From: Proteobacteria bacterium SG_bin6
GTDB taxonomy: Bacteria; Pseudomonadota; Alphaproteobacteria; Sphingomonadales; Sphingomonadaceae
DNA: 49,861 bases
Direction: 5' to 3'
Assembly: GCA_002083435.1 (NCBI GenBank)
Contig: LWDJ01000017.1
Coordinates: 1-49,861 of the forward strand
Below the pieces are notes generated by a model. The model was not told where the DNA came from, ran no database searches, and saw only the letters and a list, made by a program, of their open reading frames with translations. Below, in pieces: positions 35,590-43,280 of the stretch (position 1 is its first letter; the number at the start of each line of letters is the position of its first letter). A program made the translations under genes and the position numbers.

Positions 35590-35625
35590 TAATTCTAAAG
35601 CGCGACAAAAGCGAAAGCGAGTGCA

Positions 35626-36147
35626 ATGAAACTGAACGATCTGCGAGACAATGAAGGCGCCCGTCACCGTCGCATCCGCGTCGGGCGGGGTATCGGCTCG
35701 GGCAAGGGCAAGACCGCAGGGCGCGGCCAGAAGGGCCAAAAGAGCCGTGAAGGCGTGAGCATCAAGGGCTTCGAAGGCGGCCAGATGCCGCTCCACATGC
35801 GGCTCCCCAAGCGTGGCTTCAACAACATCTTCGCCAAGGATTATGCCGAGGTGAACCTGGGCGCGATCCAGAAGGCGGTCGAAGCCGGCAAGATCGTCGA
35901 GGGTGCGAGCCTCGATCACGCGGCACTGCAGGCGGCGGGCCTCGCGCGCGGCGGCAGGGATGGCGTGCGCCTCCTCGCCAAAGGCGAACTTACCACCAAG
36001 CTCAGCTTCACCGTCGCGGGCGCGTCGAAGGGCGCGATCGAGGCGGTTGAGAAGCTTGGCGGCACGGTCGACGTGATCGCGGTGGTGCCGGCGGCCGAGA
36101 AGGCCGCGGCCAAGAAGAACAGCAAGCGCGACGCCAAGAAGGCGTGA
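35626..36147 (+). CDS. rplO: 50S ribosomal protein L15
   Basis: A 173-residue L15 of the central protuberance region. It has the Gly/Arg-rich N-terminus MKLNDLRDNEGARHRRIRVGRG, IGSGKGKTAGRGQKGQKSREG, FEGGQMPLHMRLPKRGFNN and KLSFTVAGASKGAIEAVEKLGGTV. The tail AAEKAAAKKNSKRDAKKA is longer than in E. coli. A 70-base spacer with a hairpin lies before it, and a strong terminator-like hairpin follows its stop codon. Confidence 0.97.
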   Translation: MKLNDLRDNEGARHRRIRVGRGIGSGKGKTAGRGQKGQKSREGVSIKGFEGGQMPLHMRLPKRGFNNIFAKDYAEVNLGAIQKAVEAGKIVEGASLDHAALQAAGLARGGRDGVRLLAKGELTTKLSFTVAGASKGAIEAVEKLGGTVDVIAVVPAAEKAAAKKNSKRDAKKA

Positions 36148-36154
36148 TGCCGCG

Positions 36155-36186
36155 GGGCGGGAAGGCGACTTCCCGCCCTTCGTTTT
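36155..36186 (+). terminator. Terminator-like hairpin between rplO and secY
   Basis: Perfect 10-bp stem GGGCGGGAAG (36155-36164) with CTTCCCGCCC (36169-36178), GCGA tetraloop, then TTCGTTTT. It begins eight bases after the rplO stop codon and probably terminates or attenuates the spc transcript. Confidence 0.75.
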
Positions 36187-36208
36187 GGCGCGTGGCCGAT
36201 ACGGCTAT

Positions 36209-36236
36209 TAGACAAGCGCCGGGCGACGCCTATATG
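36209..36236 (+). promoter_or_regulatory. Candidate sigma70 promoter for secY-adk
   Basis: TAGACA at 36209-36214, a 16-base spacer and TATATG at 36231-36236. It lies between two terminator-like hairpins, so it could restart transcription for secY after the upstream one. The predicted start near 36243 sits right before the second hairpin. Confidence 0.5.
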
Positions 36237-36247
36237 AGCGGCGATGG

Positions 36248-36271
36248 GCGGGCGACGCCCGCTTTCTTTTT
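36248..36271 (+). terminator. Second terminator-like hairpin, directly before the secY ribosome site
   Basis: GCGGGC (36248-36253) pairs with GCCCGC (36257-36262) across a GAC loop and is followed at once by TTTCTTTTT (36263-36271). The secY ribosome site (AGGACGAG) and ATG at 36284 follow within 13 bases. Termination here would stop transcripts just before secY. Confidence 0.6.
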
Positions 36272-36283
36272 GCAGGACGAGTA

Positions 36284-37630
36284 ATGGCATCCGCAGCCGA
36301 GCAAATGGCGAATTCCATCAGCCTGGCGAAGTTCGCCCAGGCCACCGACCTCCGCAAGCGCCTGTGGTTCACGATCGGCGCGCTGATCGTCTTCCGCTTC
36401 CTGAGCTATGTGCCGCTGCCGGGGATCGACCCGACCGGCCTCGCCGCGCTGGCGAACCGCACCACCGGCGGCATCATCGATCTGTTCAACAATTTCTCGG
36501 GTGGCGCCTTGAAGCGCGCGTCGATCGTCGCGCTCGGCATTACCCCCTACATCACCGCCTCGATCGTGGTGCAGCTCGCGACCTCGCTGTCGCCGACGCT
36601 CAATTCGATCAAGAAGGAAGGCGAAAGCGGCCGCAAGCGGCTGAACCAATATACCCGCTATGGCACCGTCGCGCTTACCCTGATCCAGGGCTGGTTCTTC
36701 GCGGTGCAGCTGGAAGGCAATGGCGCGGTGGTTGATCCCGGCCTGCTGTTCCGCGTCGCCGCCGTCATCTCGCTGCTCGGTGGCACGATGTTCCTGATGT
36801 GGCTTGGCGAACAGATCACCAGCCGCGGCATCGGCAATGGTGTGTCGCTCATCATCATGGCGGGCATCGTCGCCAATCTTCCGACCACGCTGTTCAACCT
36901 GTTCCAGCAGGGTCGCACCGGCGAAATGGACGGGTTCAAGCTGAGCGGGATCGTCGTCGCCGTGGTCGCGCTGATCCTGTTCATCTGCTTCATGGAGCGG
37001 GCGCAGCGGCGGATCATCATCCAATATCCGAAGCGCCAGACCCGCACGGGGATGCAGGCCGATCGCAGCCATTTGCCGCTGAAGATCAACACCGCGGGCG
37101 TGATCCCGCCGATCTTCGCCTCGTCGCTCCTGCTGCTGCCGCTGACGATCACCCAGTTCGCGACCAACCTGACCAAGGGCGACACCTGGTATTCGGAAGC
37201 GCTGATCACGCTGAACCAGTATCTCCAGCACGGTTCGCTGCTCTATCTCGCGCTTTACGGGCTGGGGATCGTGTTCTTCAGCTTCTTCTACACGGCAGTC
37301 GTGTTCAACCCGGAGGAAACGGCGGAGAATTTGAAGCGCCACGGCGGCTTCATTCCCGGCATCCGCCCGGGTAAGAATACCGAGGTGTATTTCGACTATG
37401 TCCTTACCCGCATCACGGTGCTGGGCGCGGCCTATCTCGCGATCATCTGCCTGGTGCCGGAATATCTGGTATCGGCGCTTGGCATTCCCTTTTACCTCGG
37501 GGGCACGAGCCTGCTGATCGTCGTTAATGTGACGATGGACACGGTGACGCAGATCCAAAGTCACTTGCTTGCGCACCAATATGGCGATTTGATCAAGAAA
37601 GCGAAGCTGAAGGGCGGGCGTCTGCGTTGA
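36284..37630 (+). CDS. secY: Preprotein translocase subunit SecY
   Basis: A 448-residue inner-membrane channel of the Sec translocon. Ten hydrophobic segments can be followed, from LWFTIGALIVFRFLSYVPLPGIDPTG to LGIPFYLGGTSLLIVVNVTMDTVTQI. Conserved blocks are GITPYITASIVVQL (plug/TM2), GIGNGVSLIIMAGI and FSFFYTAVVFNPEETAENLKRHGGFIPGIRPG in the ribosome/SecA-binding loop. It stands in the normal place after rplO, but with a 136-base spacer that holds two terminator-like hairpins and a possible promoter. adk follows after 40 bases. Confidence 0.98.
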   Translation: MASAAEQMANSISLAKFAQATDLRKRLWFTIGALIVFRFLSYVPLPGIDPTGLAALANRTTGGIIDLFNNFSGGALKRASIVALGITPYITASIVVQLATSLSPTLNSIKKEGESGRKRLNQYTRYGTVALTLIQGWFFAVQLEGNGAVVDPGLLFRVAAVISLLGGTMFLMWLGEQITSRGIGNGVSLIIMAGIVANLPTTLFNLFQQGRTGEMDGFKLSGIVVAVVALILFICFMERAQRRIIIQYPKRQTRTGMQADRSHLPLKINTAGVIPPIFASSLLLLPLTITQFATNLTKGDTWYSEALITLNQYLQHGSLLYLALYGLGIVFFSFFYTAVVFNPEETAENLKRHGGFIPGIRPGKNTEVYFDYVLTRITVLGAAYLAIICLVPEYLVSALGIPFYLGGTSLLIVVNVTMDTVTQIQSHLLAHQYGDLIKKAKLKGGRLR

Positions 37631-37670
37631 GCGGGTGATACCGGCCGGGCGAGCGGGGAGAGGACCGATC

Positions 37671-38318
37671 TTGAACATCATCCTGCTGGGGCCGCCAGGG
37701 GCGGGCAAGGGCACCCAGGCGACGCGGCTCCAGGCCGATCGCGGCATGGTGCAGCTGTCGACCGGTGACATGCTGCGCGCGGCGGTGAGGGCGGGTACAC
37801 CGGTTGGCCTGGAAGCCAAGGCGGTGATGGAGGCTGGGCAGCTCGTTTCCGATGCGATCGTCTCCGCGCTGATTGACGACAAGCTTACCGGCATGGGCGC
37901 GGGCGAAGGCGCGATTTTTGATGGTTACCCGCGTACCGCGCCGCAGGTGGAATCGCTCGATACCATTCTGGCCGCACATGGCCGAGCGCTCGATCATGTG
38001 ATCGAGCTGGAGGTGGACGAGGAGGCGCTGGTTGCGCGTATCGTCGGTCGGTTCTCCTGCGCTAAGTGCGGCACCAATTATCACGATCGCTTCAACCGTC
38101 CCAAGGTGGACGGGGTGTGCGACGTGTGCGGCTCGACCGAATTCAAGCGCCGCGCCGACGATAATGAGGAAACCGTGCGCCAGCGCATGGCCGAGTATCG
38201 CGCCAAGACCGCGCCGATCCTGCCGCTCTACGAAGCGCGGGGGCTGGTCCGCCGGATCGACGGCATGGCACCGATCGACGAAGTGACCCACGCGATCGAG
38301 GCAGTGCTGGGCGGCTGA
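37671..38318 (+). CDS. adk: Adenylate kinase, zinc-type long form
   Basis: Converts AMP and ATP to two ADP. The 215-residue enzyme has the P-loop GPPGAGKGTQ (7-16), STGDMLRAAVRAGT, the DGYPRT block, and a LID domain with four cysteines (CAKCG and CDVCG) that probably hold a structural zinc, as in Gram-positive and many alphaproteobacterial forms. The start is TTG at 37671, preceded by GGGGAGAGGA; it yields the expected MNIILLGPPG. An in-frame codon 36 bases upstream would add an unlikely leader. The secY-adk pair is conserved. The convergent DinB-like gene ends nine bases beyond its stop codon. Confidence 0.96.
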   Translation: MNIILLGPPGAGKGTQATRLQADRGMVQLSTGDMLRAAVRAGTPVGLEAKAVMEAGQLVSDAIVSALIDDKLTGMGAGEGAIFDGYPRTAPQVESLDTILAAHGRALDHVIELEVDEEALVARIVGRFSCAKCGTNYHDRFNRPKVDGVCDVCGSTEFKRRADDNEETVRQRMAEYRAKTAPILPLYEARGLVRRIDGMAPIDEVTHAIEAVLGG

Positions 38319-38327
38319 GCGCTCGGG

Positions 38328-38849
38328 TCAGGCGCTTTCCGGCCATGCCGCGCGCGGCATCAGGAACAGGTCCGTATCCTCTGGCGTCCCGCCCGCAGCG
38401 GTGATCAGTGCGTGAGCCTGGCCCCGATGATGCGTGGCATGGTTGAACATATGGACCAGCACGACGGGGAGCGGTGCCGTCGCTTCGCGTCCCAGCGCGC
38501 CGCTATACCAGGTGAGATCGCCGGTAACTGGCCCTGGCGCGAATCCGTCGGCCCAGGCGACGATTTGATCGTCGAGCGCCGTGCGCGCTGCGACGAGCGC
38601 GTCCCAATCGGCGACGTGAGTCGCGCTGTCTTTCAGCCCGACCGCCGGTTTCTCAACCAGATTAAAGCGCGACAGCCAGATGGTGTCCGCCCAGTGGAGG
38701 TGCGAAAGCGTGCCATGGATCGATCCCCAAAAGGCGCCACTCGTGCGGCGGCGCGCTTCGTCAGACAGGCCGGCGGCCGCTTTGTGGAGCGTCTGGTTCT
38801 GCCAGCGGTTATAGCGCGCCATCATACTCAGATACCCACTGGTGATCAT
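38328..38849 (-). CDS. DinB-family protein
   Basis: A 173-residue four-helix-bundle protein of the DinB/YfiT superfamily, which includes metal-dependent thiol transferases and damage-inducible proteins. The three metal-binding histidines can be placed: one in THLHWAD-type SHLHWAD near residue 51, and two in the FNHATHHRGQ block near residue 136. The start at 38849 (MITSGYLSMMARYNRWQN) matches the family; upstream in-frame ATGs add a basic leader. The thiol substrate is unknown. It is antisense to its neighbours and lies between adk and rpsM, which are adjacent in many bacteria. Confidence 0.9.
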   Translation of the reverse strand: MITSGYLSMMARYNRWQNQTLHKAAAGLSDEARRRTSGAFWGSIHGTLSHLHWADTIWLSRFNLVEKPAVGLKDSATHVADWDALVAARTALDDQIVAWADGFAPGPVTGDLTWYSGALGREATAPLPVVLVHMFNHATHHRGQAHALITAAGGTPEDTDLFLMPRAAWPESA

Positions 38850-38930
38850 CGCCTTGCTTCCCCGCTTTCCGGCCTTTCGGCCATCGACGCGATGCTTTAG
38901 CATCATTGGGGTTTAGGGGAGAAGGTTGGG

Positions 38931-39494
38931 ATGCGTTCTGCAATGATCGCGCTAATCTGGCTTATCGCCACGCCCGCCGCCGCCGAGGTAAGCCAGTCCG
39001 CGCCCGACCATTTCGTGATCGAACAGACGGTGACGATCGCCGCGCCGATCGAGCGCAGCTGGGCGACGCTGCGCAGCCCTCAGAAATGGTGGGACAAGGA
39101 GCACACCTATTCGGGCGACAGCGACAATCTTTACCTCGATTCGCAGGCCACCGGCTGTTTTTGCGAGAAGCTGCCGGGCAAGGGCAGCGTCGAACATGGC
39201 CATATCGTCTATGTCGAACCGCCCCGCGCGCTGCGACTGCGCACCGCGCTTGGGCCGCTTCAACCCGAAGGCGTCGACGGGGCGCTGACGATCACGCTTG
39301 AGCCGCAAGGCAACGGGACCAAAGTTAAGCTTGCCTATGTCGTTGGCGGATTCGCGCGCGTCGGGCTCGACAAGCTCGCGCCGAAGGTAGACGAGGTGCT
39401 GGCGGTGCAAATGGCGCATTTAAAGGAAGCCGCCGAAATCGCGCCACCGGCGGACGAGGCGCCGGAGACGGCCGCGCCGCGCGAACATCGGTAG
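38931..39494 (+). CDS. Exported SRPBCC-domain protein
   Basis: A 187-residue protein with a signal peptide (MRSAMIALIWLIATPAAAEV, cleavage after AAA) followed by a START/AHSA1-like SRPBCC fold: FVIEQTVTIAAPIERSWATLRSPQKWWDKEHTYSGD near residues 28-63, and the C-terminal helix VDEVLAVQMAHLKEAAE. The family binds hydrophobic ligands. The periplasmic location and the C-terminal Pro/Ala/Glu tail are visible; the ligand is not known. It is divergent from the DinB-like gene with an 81-base gap. A T6 tract near 39538 follows but has only a weak stem before it. Confidence 0.86.
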   Translation: MRSAMIALIWLIATPAAAEVSQSAPDHFVIEQTVTIAAPIERSWATLRSPQKWWDKEHTYSGDSDNLYLDSQATGCFCEKLPGKGSVEHGHIVYVEPPRALRLRTALGPLQPEGVDGALTITLEPQGNGTKVKLAYVVGGFARVGLDKLAPKVDEVLAVQMAHLKEAAEIAPPADEAPETAAPREHR

Positions 39495-39618
39495 AGGGGT
39501 GCCTTCGATCGTCGCCTCGGCCATAAGCCGGGCCTTGGTTTTTTGTTCGGTTGCAAGGTCAGCCAAGCGCCGGGTCGAGCCTCGGGCGACTTGAGCCGCT
39601 TGACCTGTTGCCGCGCCT

Positions 39619-40350
39619 CTATTCCGCTGGGGCTAGCGGCGTCCTTGGCAGCTTAACCCCACGCTTCTCGCGCTGAAGAAAATAACCGATCATCGCCACG
39701 CCCACCACCGTCGGCGCCGCCCAGATCGCCGGGTTGAAGGCGTGGGCCGGGAACATGCGGATCAGCCCCACTGACAGGAACGCGGTGTAGGCGGCGATCC
39801 CGGTCGCGACCATCGCCTTCAGATGCTCCGCGATATAAGCGCGCGGCGGCGGGGCAGGACGAAACAGATACCAGAGATAGGTAAGCGTGGTGCCAAAGCC
39901 GATCACCGATACCAGGATCATCAGCGGCTGCCCCAGCCACAGTCCCAGCGCCAGGCAATTGGCGCCGAGCGCGAGCACCGCCAATTGCAGCGCGATCATG
40001 GGCCAGCGCCGGTTGCGCGCATGATCGCGGCGGTTGGTGACCATCTGGCGGCCGTAGCGCGTCATCCCGATCACCAGCACGCCGAGATAGAGCATCATCC
40101 ACCCCAGCAGCCCTCGATACAGCGCGGCATCGGTCAACCCGGGGTGCATCGCTAGCGGCCAGCGCACCGACAGCGCCCCCATGCCGAGCGCCATCGCCGC
40201 CGCGCCATAGATCGCCCAGGTGAAGATGCCGCCCCAATAGCGATGATCGGGGCCGCCCTTGCGCGTCAGCACCGCCCCCCACGTAGCGAGCAGCGCGACG
40301 GTGCCGCAGCCGACATGGACGCCAAGGAACAACATGAACAGCCAGGGCAT
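39619..40350 (-). CDS. Integral membrane protein of unknown function
   Basis: A 243-residue multi-pass membrane protein with about seven hydrophobic segments, beginning MPWLFMLFLGVHVGCGTVALLATWGAVL and ending TVVGVAMIGYFLQREKRGVKLPRT. A conserved His sits in the first segment (GVHVG), and DHRYWG and DHARNRRW form short loops. I do not recognise a named family; a DUF2306-like or cytochrome b561-like sensor cannot be excluded. The start at 40350 has AAGGCGAG upstream. An alternative in-frame ATG at 40389 adds 13 residues. It diverges from rpsM. Confidence 0.78.
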   Translation of the reverse strand: MPWLFMLFLGVHVGCGTVALLATWGAVLTRKGGPDHRYWGGIFTWAIYGAAAMALGMGALSVRWPLAMHPGLTDAALYRGLLGWMMLYLGVLVIGMTRYGRQMVTNRRDHARNRRWPMIALQLAVLALGANCLALGLWLGQPLMILVSVIGFGTTLTYLWYLFRPAPPPRAYIAEHLKAMVATGIAAYTAFLSVGLIRMFPAHAFNPAIWAAPTVVGVAMIGYFLQREKRGVKLPRTPLAPAE

Positions 40351-40435
40351 TATCGGGCTCGCCTTGCCTTTGTTGCACGGGGCGAGCATGATCGTCCTGC
40401 CCCGTCGGCGCAAGGCAGATTGCACCGCCACGCGC

Positions 40436-40465
40436 TTGACAAGGGGGCGACTCGGCGCGTAGAGC
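40436..40465 (+). promoter_or_regulatory. Candidate promoter of the alpha operon (rpsM)
   Basis: TTGACA (40436-40441), an 18-base spacer, then TAGAGC (40460-40465). The -35 is perfect and the -10 modest. A promoter is needed here because the operon is detached from adk by genes on the other strand. The leader would be about 130 bases. Confidence 0.48.
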
Positions 40466-40598
40466 GCCCATCTTCCGATACGTCCGGGGACGGCGGCGCC
40501 TTCAAGCGCACGCCGCGTTCTTGCGTCTATCGGGTCATCGCGATGAGATGGGCCGGGTGCAGCCATGCCGCGGCCTGTGGAGCAGGAGACACAAGTTC

Positions 40599-40967
40599 AT
40601 GGCACGTATTGCGGGCGTCAACATCCCGACCAACAAGCGCGTGGTGATCGCGCTCACCTACATCCACGGCATCGGCTCGTTCAAGGCGAAGCAGATCACT
40701 GACAAGCTCGGCATCGCGCCCGAGCGCCGCGTGCAGGACCTGACCGATCAGGAAGTGCTGCAGATCCGCGAAACGATCGACGCCGAACATACGGTGGAGG
40801 GCGACCTTCGCCGCGAGACCGCGGTGAACATAAAGCGGCTGATGGACCTGGCCTGCTATCGCGGGCTGCGCCATCGCAAGGGCCTGCCGGTCCGCGGCCA
40901 GCGCACGCATACCAATGCGCGCACCCGCAAGGGCAAGGCCAAGCCGATCGCCGGCAAGAAGAAGTAA
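40599..40967 (+). CDS. rpsM: 30S ribosomal protein S13
   Basis: A 122-residue S13 of the 30S head, contacting the P-site tRNA and L5. It shows MARIAGVNIPTNKRVVIALTYIHGIGSFKAKQI, RRETAVNIKRLMDLACYRGLRHRKGLPVRGQRTHTNARTRKGKAKPI and the C-terminal AGKKK. Starts upstream in the same frame lack similarity. It heads the alpha operon here. Confidence 0.97.
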   Translation: MARIAGVNIPTNKRVVIALTYIHGIGSFKAKQITDKLGIAPERRVQDLTDQEVLQIRETIDAEHTVEGDLRRETAVNIKRLMDLACYRGLRHRKGLPVRGQRTHTNARTRKGKAKPIAGKKK

Positions 40968-41003
40968 CCGGCGCTTCCCCTTTCAAGGTCAGGATCAAAC
41001 ATC

Positions 41004-41393
41004 ATGGCACGCGAACCGCAGCGCATTCGTCGGCGCGAACGCAAGAACATCACCTCGGGCGTCGCGCATGTGAACGCCAGTTTCAACAACACGATGATCA
41101 CCATCACCGATGCCCAGGGCAATGCGATCAGCTGGTCGTCGGCGGGCATGATGGGCTTCAAGGGCAGCCGCAAATCGACGCCCTATGCCGCCCAGGTTGC
41201 CGCCGAAGATGCCGGCCGCAAGGCCGCCGAACACGGCGTGCGCACGCTCGAAGTGGAAGTGAAGGGCCCCGGCTCGGGCCGCGAATCGGCTCTGCGCGCG
41301 CTGCAGGCGGTCGGCTTTCAGATCACTTCGATCCGCGACGTGACCCCGATCCCGCACAACGGCGTGCGCCCGTCGAAGCGCCGTCGCGTTTGA
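41004..41393 (+). CDS. rpsK: 30S ribosomal protein S11
   Basis: A 129-residue S11 of the 30S platform. It is canonical: GVAHVNASFNNTMITITDAQGNAISWSSAG, FKGSRKSTPYAAQVAAEDAGRKA, VEVKGPGSGRESALRALQAVGFQITSIRDVTPIPHNGVRPSKRRRV. There is no rpsD between it and rpoA, as usual in alphaproteobacteria. A 91-base spacer precedes rpoA. Confidence 0.98.
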   Translation: MAREPQRIRRRERKNITSGVAHVNASFNNTMITITDAQGNAISWSSAGMMGFKGSRKSTPYAAQVAAEDAGRKAAEHGVRTLEVEVKGPGSGRESALRALQAVGFQITSIRDVTPIPHNGVRPSKRRRV

Positions 41394-41484
41394 TTTTCAG
41401 CCCCGGCGCGCCGCGTTCGGCTGGTCGCGTCGATCCCAACCAGCGGGGCGATGGCCTGGCCCCGCGCTCAACTAGGGGAAGCCC

Positions 41485-42549
41485 GTGTCTGTCAACGCAA
41501 AGAACTGGCAGGAACTGAAAAAGCCCAACGCGCTCGAGCGTAAGCCGAGCGGCGACGGGCGGCGCAAGGCGACCTTCGTGGCCGAACCGCTGGAGCGTGG
41601 CTTCGGCCTGACGCTTGGCAACGCGCTGCGGCGCGTGCTGCTCTCGTCGCTTCAGGGCGCCGCGGTCACCTCGATCAAGATCGAGAATGTGCTGCACGAA
41701 TTCTCGTCGCTGGCCGGCGTGCGCGAGGACGTGACCGACATCGTGCTGAACGTGAAGCAGATCGCGCTCAAGATGCAGGGCGAAGGGCCGAAGCGCCTCC
41801 AGCTCTCGGCGACCGGGCCGGCCGAAGTGAAGGCGGGTGACATCGCGGTGTCGGGCGATATCGAGGTGATGAACCCGGATCTCGTCATCTGCCATCTCGA
41901 CGATGGCGCGACGCTCAACATGGAGCTGACCGCCGATACCGGCAAGGGCTATGTCCCGGCGACGGCCAACCGGCCGGCCGACGCACCGATCGGCCTGATC
42001 CCGGTCGATGCCCTGTACTCGCCGGTTCGGCAGGTGAGCTACAAGGTCGAGAATACCCGCGTCGGCCAGGAGCTCGATTACGACAAGCTGACGCTGACGG
42101 TCGAGACCGACGGCACCGTGACGCCCGACGACGCGGTCGCCTATGCGGGCCGCATCTTGCAGGATCAGCTCGCGCTGTTCGTCCATTTCGACGACTCGGC
42201 GATGACCCGCAGCGTGCCCACGGGCATGCCGGCGGCGGCGCCGGTGGGCGAGGTGCAGGGCGACACCCAGCAGATCAACCGCTATCTGCTGAAGAAGGTC
42301 GACGAGCTCGAACTCTCGGTGCGTTCGGCTAACTGCCTGAAGACCGACAACATCATCTACATTGGCGATCTGGTGCAGAAGACCGAGACGGAGATGCTGC
42401 GCACGCCGAACTTCGGGCGCAAGTCGCTCAACGAGATCAAGGAAGTGCTGGCCTCGATGGGCCTGCGGCTGGGTATGGAAATCCCGGGCTGGCCGCCTGA
42501 GAATATCGAGGAAATGGCGAAGAAGCTCGAGCAGGAGATTATGGGCTGA
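41485..42549 (+). CDS. rpoA: RNA polymerase alpha subunit
   Basis: A 354-residue alpha subunit, the assembly scaffold of RNA polymerase. The N-terminal domain has FVAEPLERGFGLTLGNALRRVLLSSLQGAAVTSIKI and LEVMNPDL-type block (IEVMNPDLVICHLDD). The C-terminal domain, which binds UP elements and activators, has LELSVRSANCLKTDNIIYIGDLV and RTPNFGRKSLNEIKEVLASMGLRLGM. It starts with GTG at 41485 after AGGGGAAG. It is somewhat longer than E. coli alpha (329) at the C-terminus (ENIEEMAKKLEQEIMG). Confidence 0.98.
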   Translation: MSVNAKNWQELKKPNALERKPSGDGRRKATFVAEPLERGFGLTLGNALRRVLLSSLQGAAVTSIKIENVLHEFSSLAGVREDVTDIVLNVKQIALKMQGEGPKRLQLSATGPAEVKAGDIAVSGDIEVMNPDLVICHLDDGATLNMELTADTGKGYVPATANRPADAPIGLIPVDALYSPVRQVSYKVENTRVGQELDYDKLTLTVETDGTVTPDDAVAYAGRILQDQLALFVHFDDSAMTRSVPTGMPAAAPVGEVQGDTQQINRYLLKKVDELELSVRSANCLKTDNIIYIGDLVQKTETEMLRTPNFGRKSLNEIKEVLASMGLRLGMEIPGWPPENIEEMAKKLEQEIMG

Positions 42550-42777
42550 TTGCGCACCGGCGCGTGCCGCGCCGGAGACGCAATCGGCCCGGCCGGCCTC
42601 GCCCTTGGACGAGGACCGACGGCGCGGCTTCGCCGCGCCGTTCCTCCGCCGGTTTGCGATTGCTCCCCCTCCGCAAGCAAGCTTGCGGAGGATATTAAGG
42701 GCAGGGGTGGCCCCCTCTAAGCGCCACCAGGTCCGGGGTTCCGTGAGACGGCCCCTGAACGAACGAAAGGAAGGCCC
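42550..42777 (+). other. 228-bp rpoA-rplQ spacer with two strong hairpins
   Basis: No gene seen. It holds a 9-bp hairpin, CGGCGCGGC-TTC-GCCGCGCCG (42620-42640), and a perfect 10-bp hairpin, CCTCCGCAAG-CAAG-CTTGCGGAGG (42668-42691), neither followed by a T tract. In most bacteria rpoA and rplQ are tens of bases apart. The ribosome site of rplQ is AAAGGAAGG. Confidence 0.6.
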
Positions 42778-43203
42778 ATGCGTCATCGTGTTGGCGGCCG
42801 TAAGCTTGGCCGCACCTCCGCCCACCGCGCCGCTTTGTTCCGCAATCTCGCGGCCGCGCTCATCAAGCATGAGCAGATCCTCACCACGCTGCCCAAGGCA
42901 AAGGAACTGCGCCCCTATGTCGAAAAGCTGGTGACGCTGGCGAAGCGTGGCGGCTTGTCGAACCGGCGCTTGGCTCATGCCCGGTTGCTCGACGATGCGC
43001 AGCTGGCGAAGTTGTTCGACGTGCTCGCCGAGCGCTACGCCACCCGCAATGGCGGCTATACCCGCATCATCAAGGCCGGCCCGCGCGCGTCGGACGCGTC
43101 GCCGATGGCTTACATCGAGTTCGTCGATCGTGACGAGAGCGCCAAGGGACAGGACTCGGGCCCGGTGCTGAGCGACGAGGACGATTTCGACCAAGCGGCT
43201 TAA
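42778..43203 (+). CDS. rplQ: 50S ribosomal protein L17
   Basis: A 141-residue L17. Blocks are MRHRVGGRKLGRTSAHRAALFRNLAAALIKHEQILTTLPKAKELRPYVEKLVTLAK and the C-terminal YTRIIKAGPRASDASPMAYIEFVDRD. It ends in an acidic tail (SGPVLSDEDDFDQAA) not found in E. coli L17. Last gene of the alpha operon, closed by an intrinsic terminator 24 bases after the stop codon. Confidence 0.97.
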   Translation: MRHRVGGRKLGRTSAHRAALFRNLAAALIKHEQILTTLPKAKELRPYVEKLVTLAKRGGLSNRRLAHARLLDDAQLAKLFDVLAERYATRNGGYTRIIKAGPRASDASPMAYIEFVDRDESAKGQDSGPVLSDEDDFDQAA

Positions 43204-43227
43204 ACGCCCTATTAACCCCTTCACAAG

Positions 43228-43261
43228 AGAGCCGCGACCGTTAGGGTTGCGGCTCTTTTTT
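43228..43261 (+). terminator. Intrinsic terminator of the alpha operon
   Basis: 12-bp stem: AGAGCCGCGACC (43228-43239) with GGTTGCGGCTCT (43245-43256), including one G-T pair and a GTTAG loop, followed by six Ts (43256-43261). This is the clearest terminator in the window. Confidence 0.93.
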
Positions 43262-43280
43262 GTTGCCTTGGGGGGCTTCG

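Noticed and set aside
41323..43224. 633-codon minus-strand frame across rpoA and rplQ
   Set aside because: A shadow of strong GC-rich coding on the plus strand; its translation is rich in His, Arg and Ala with no family features.
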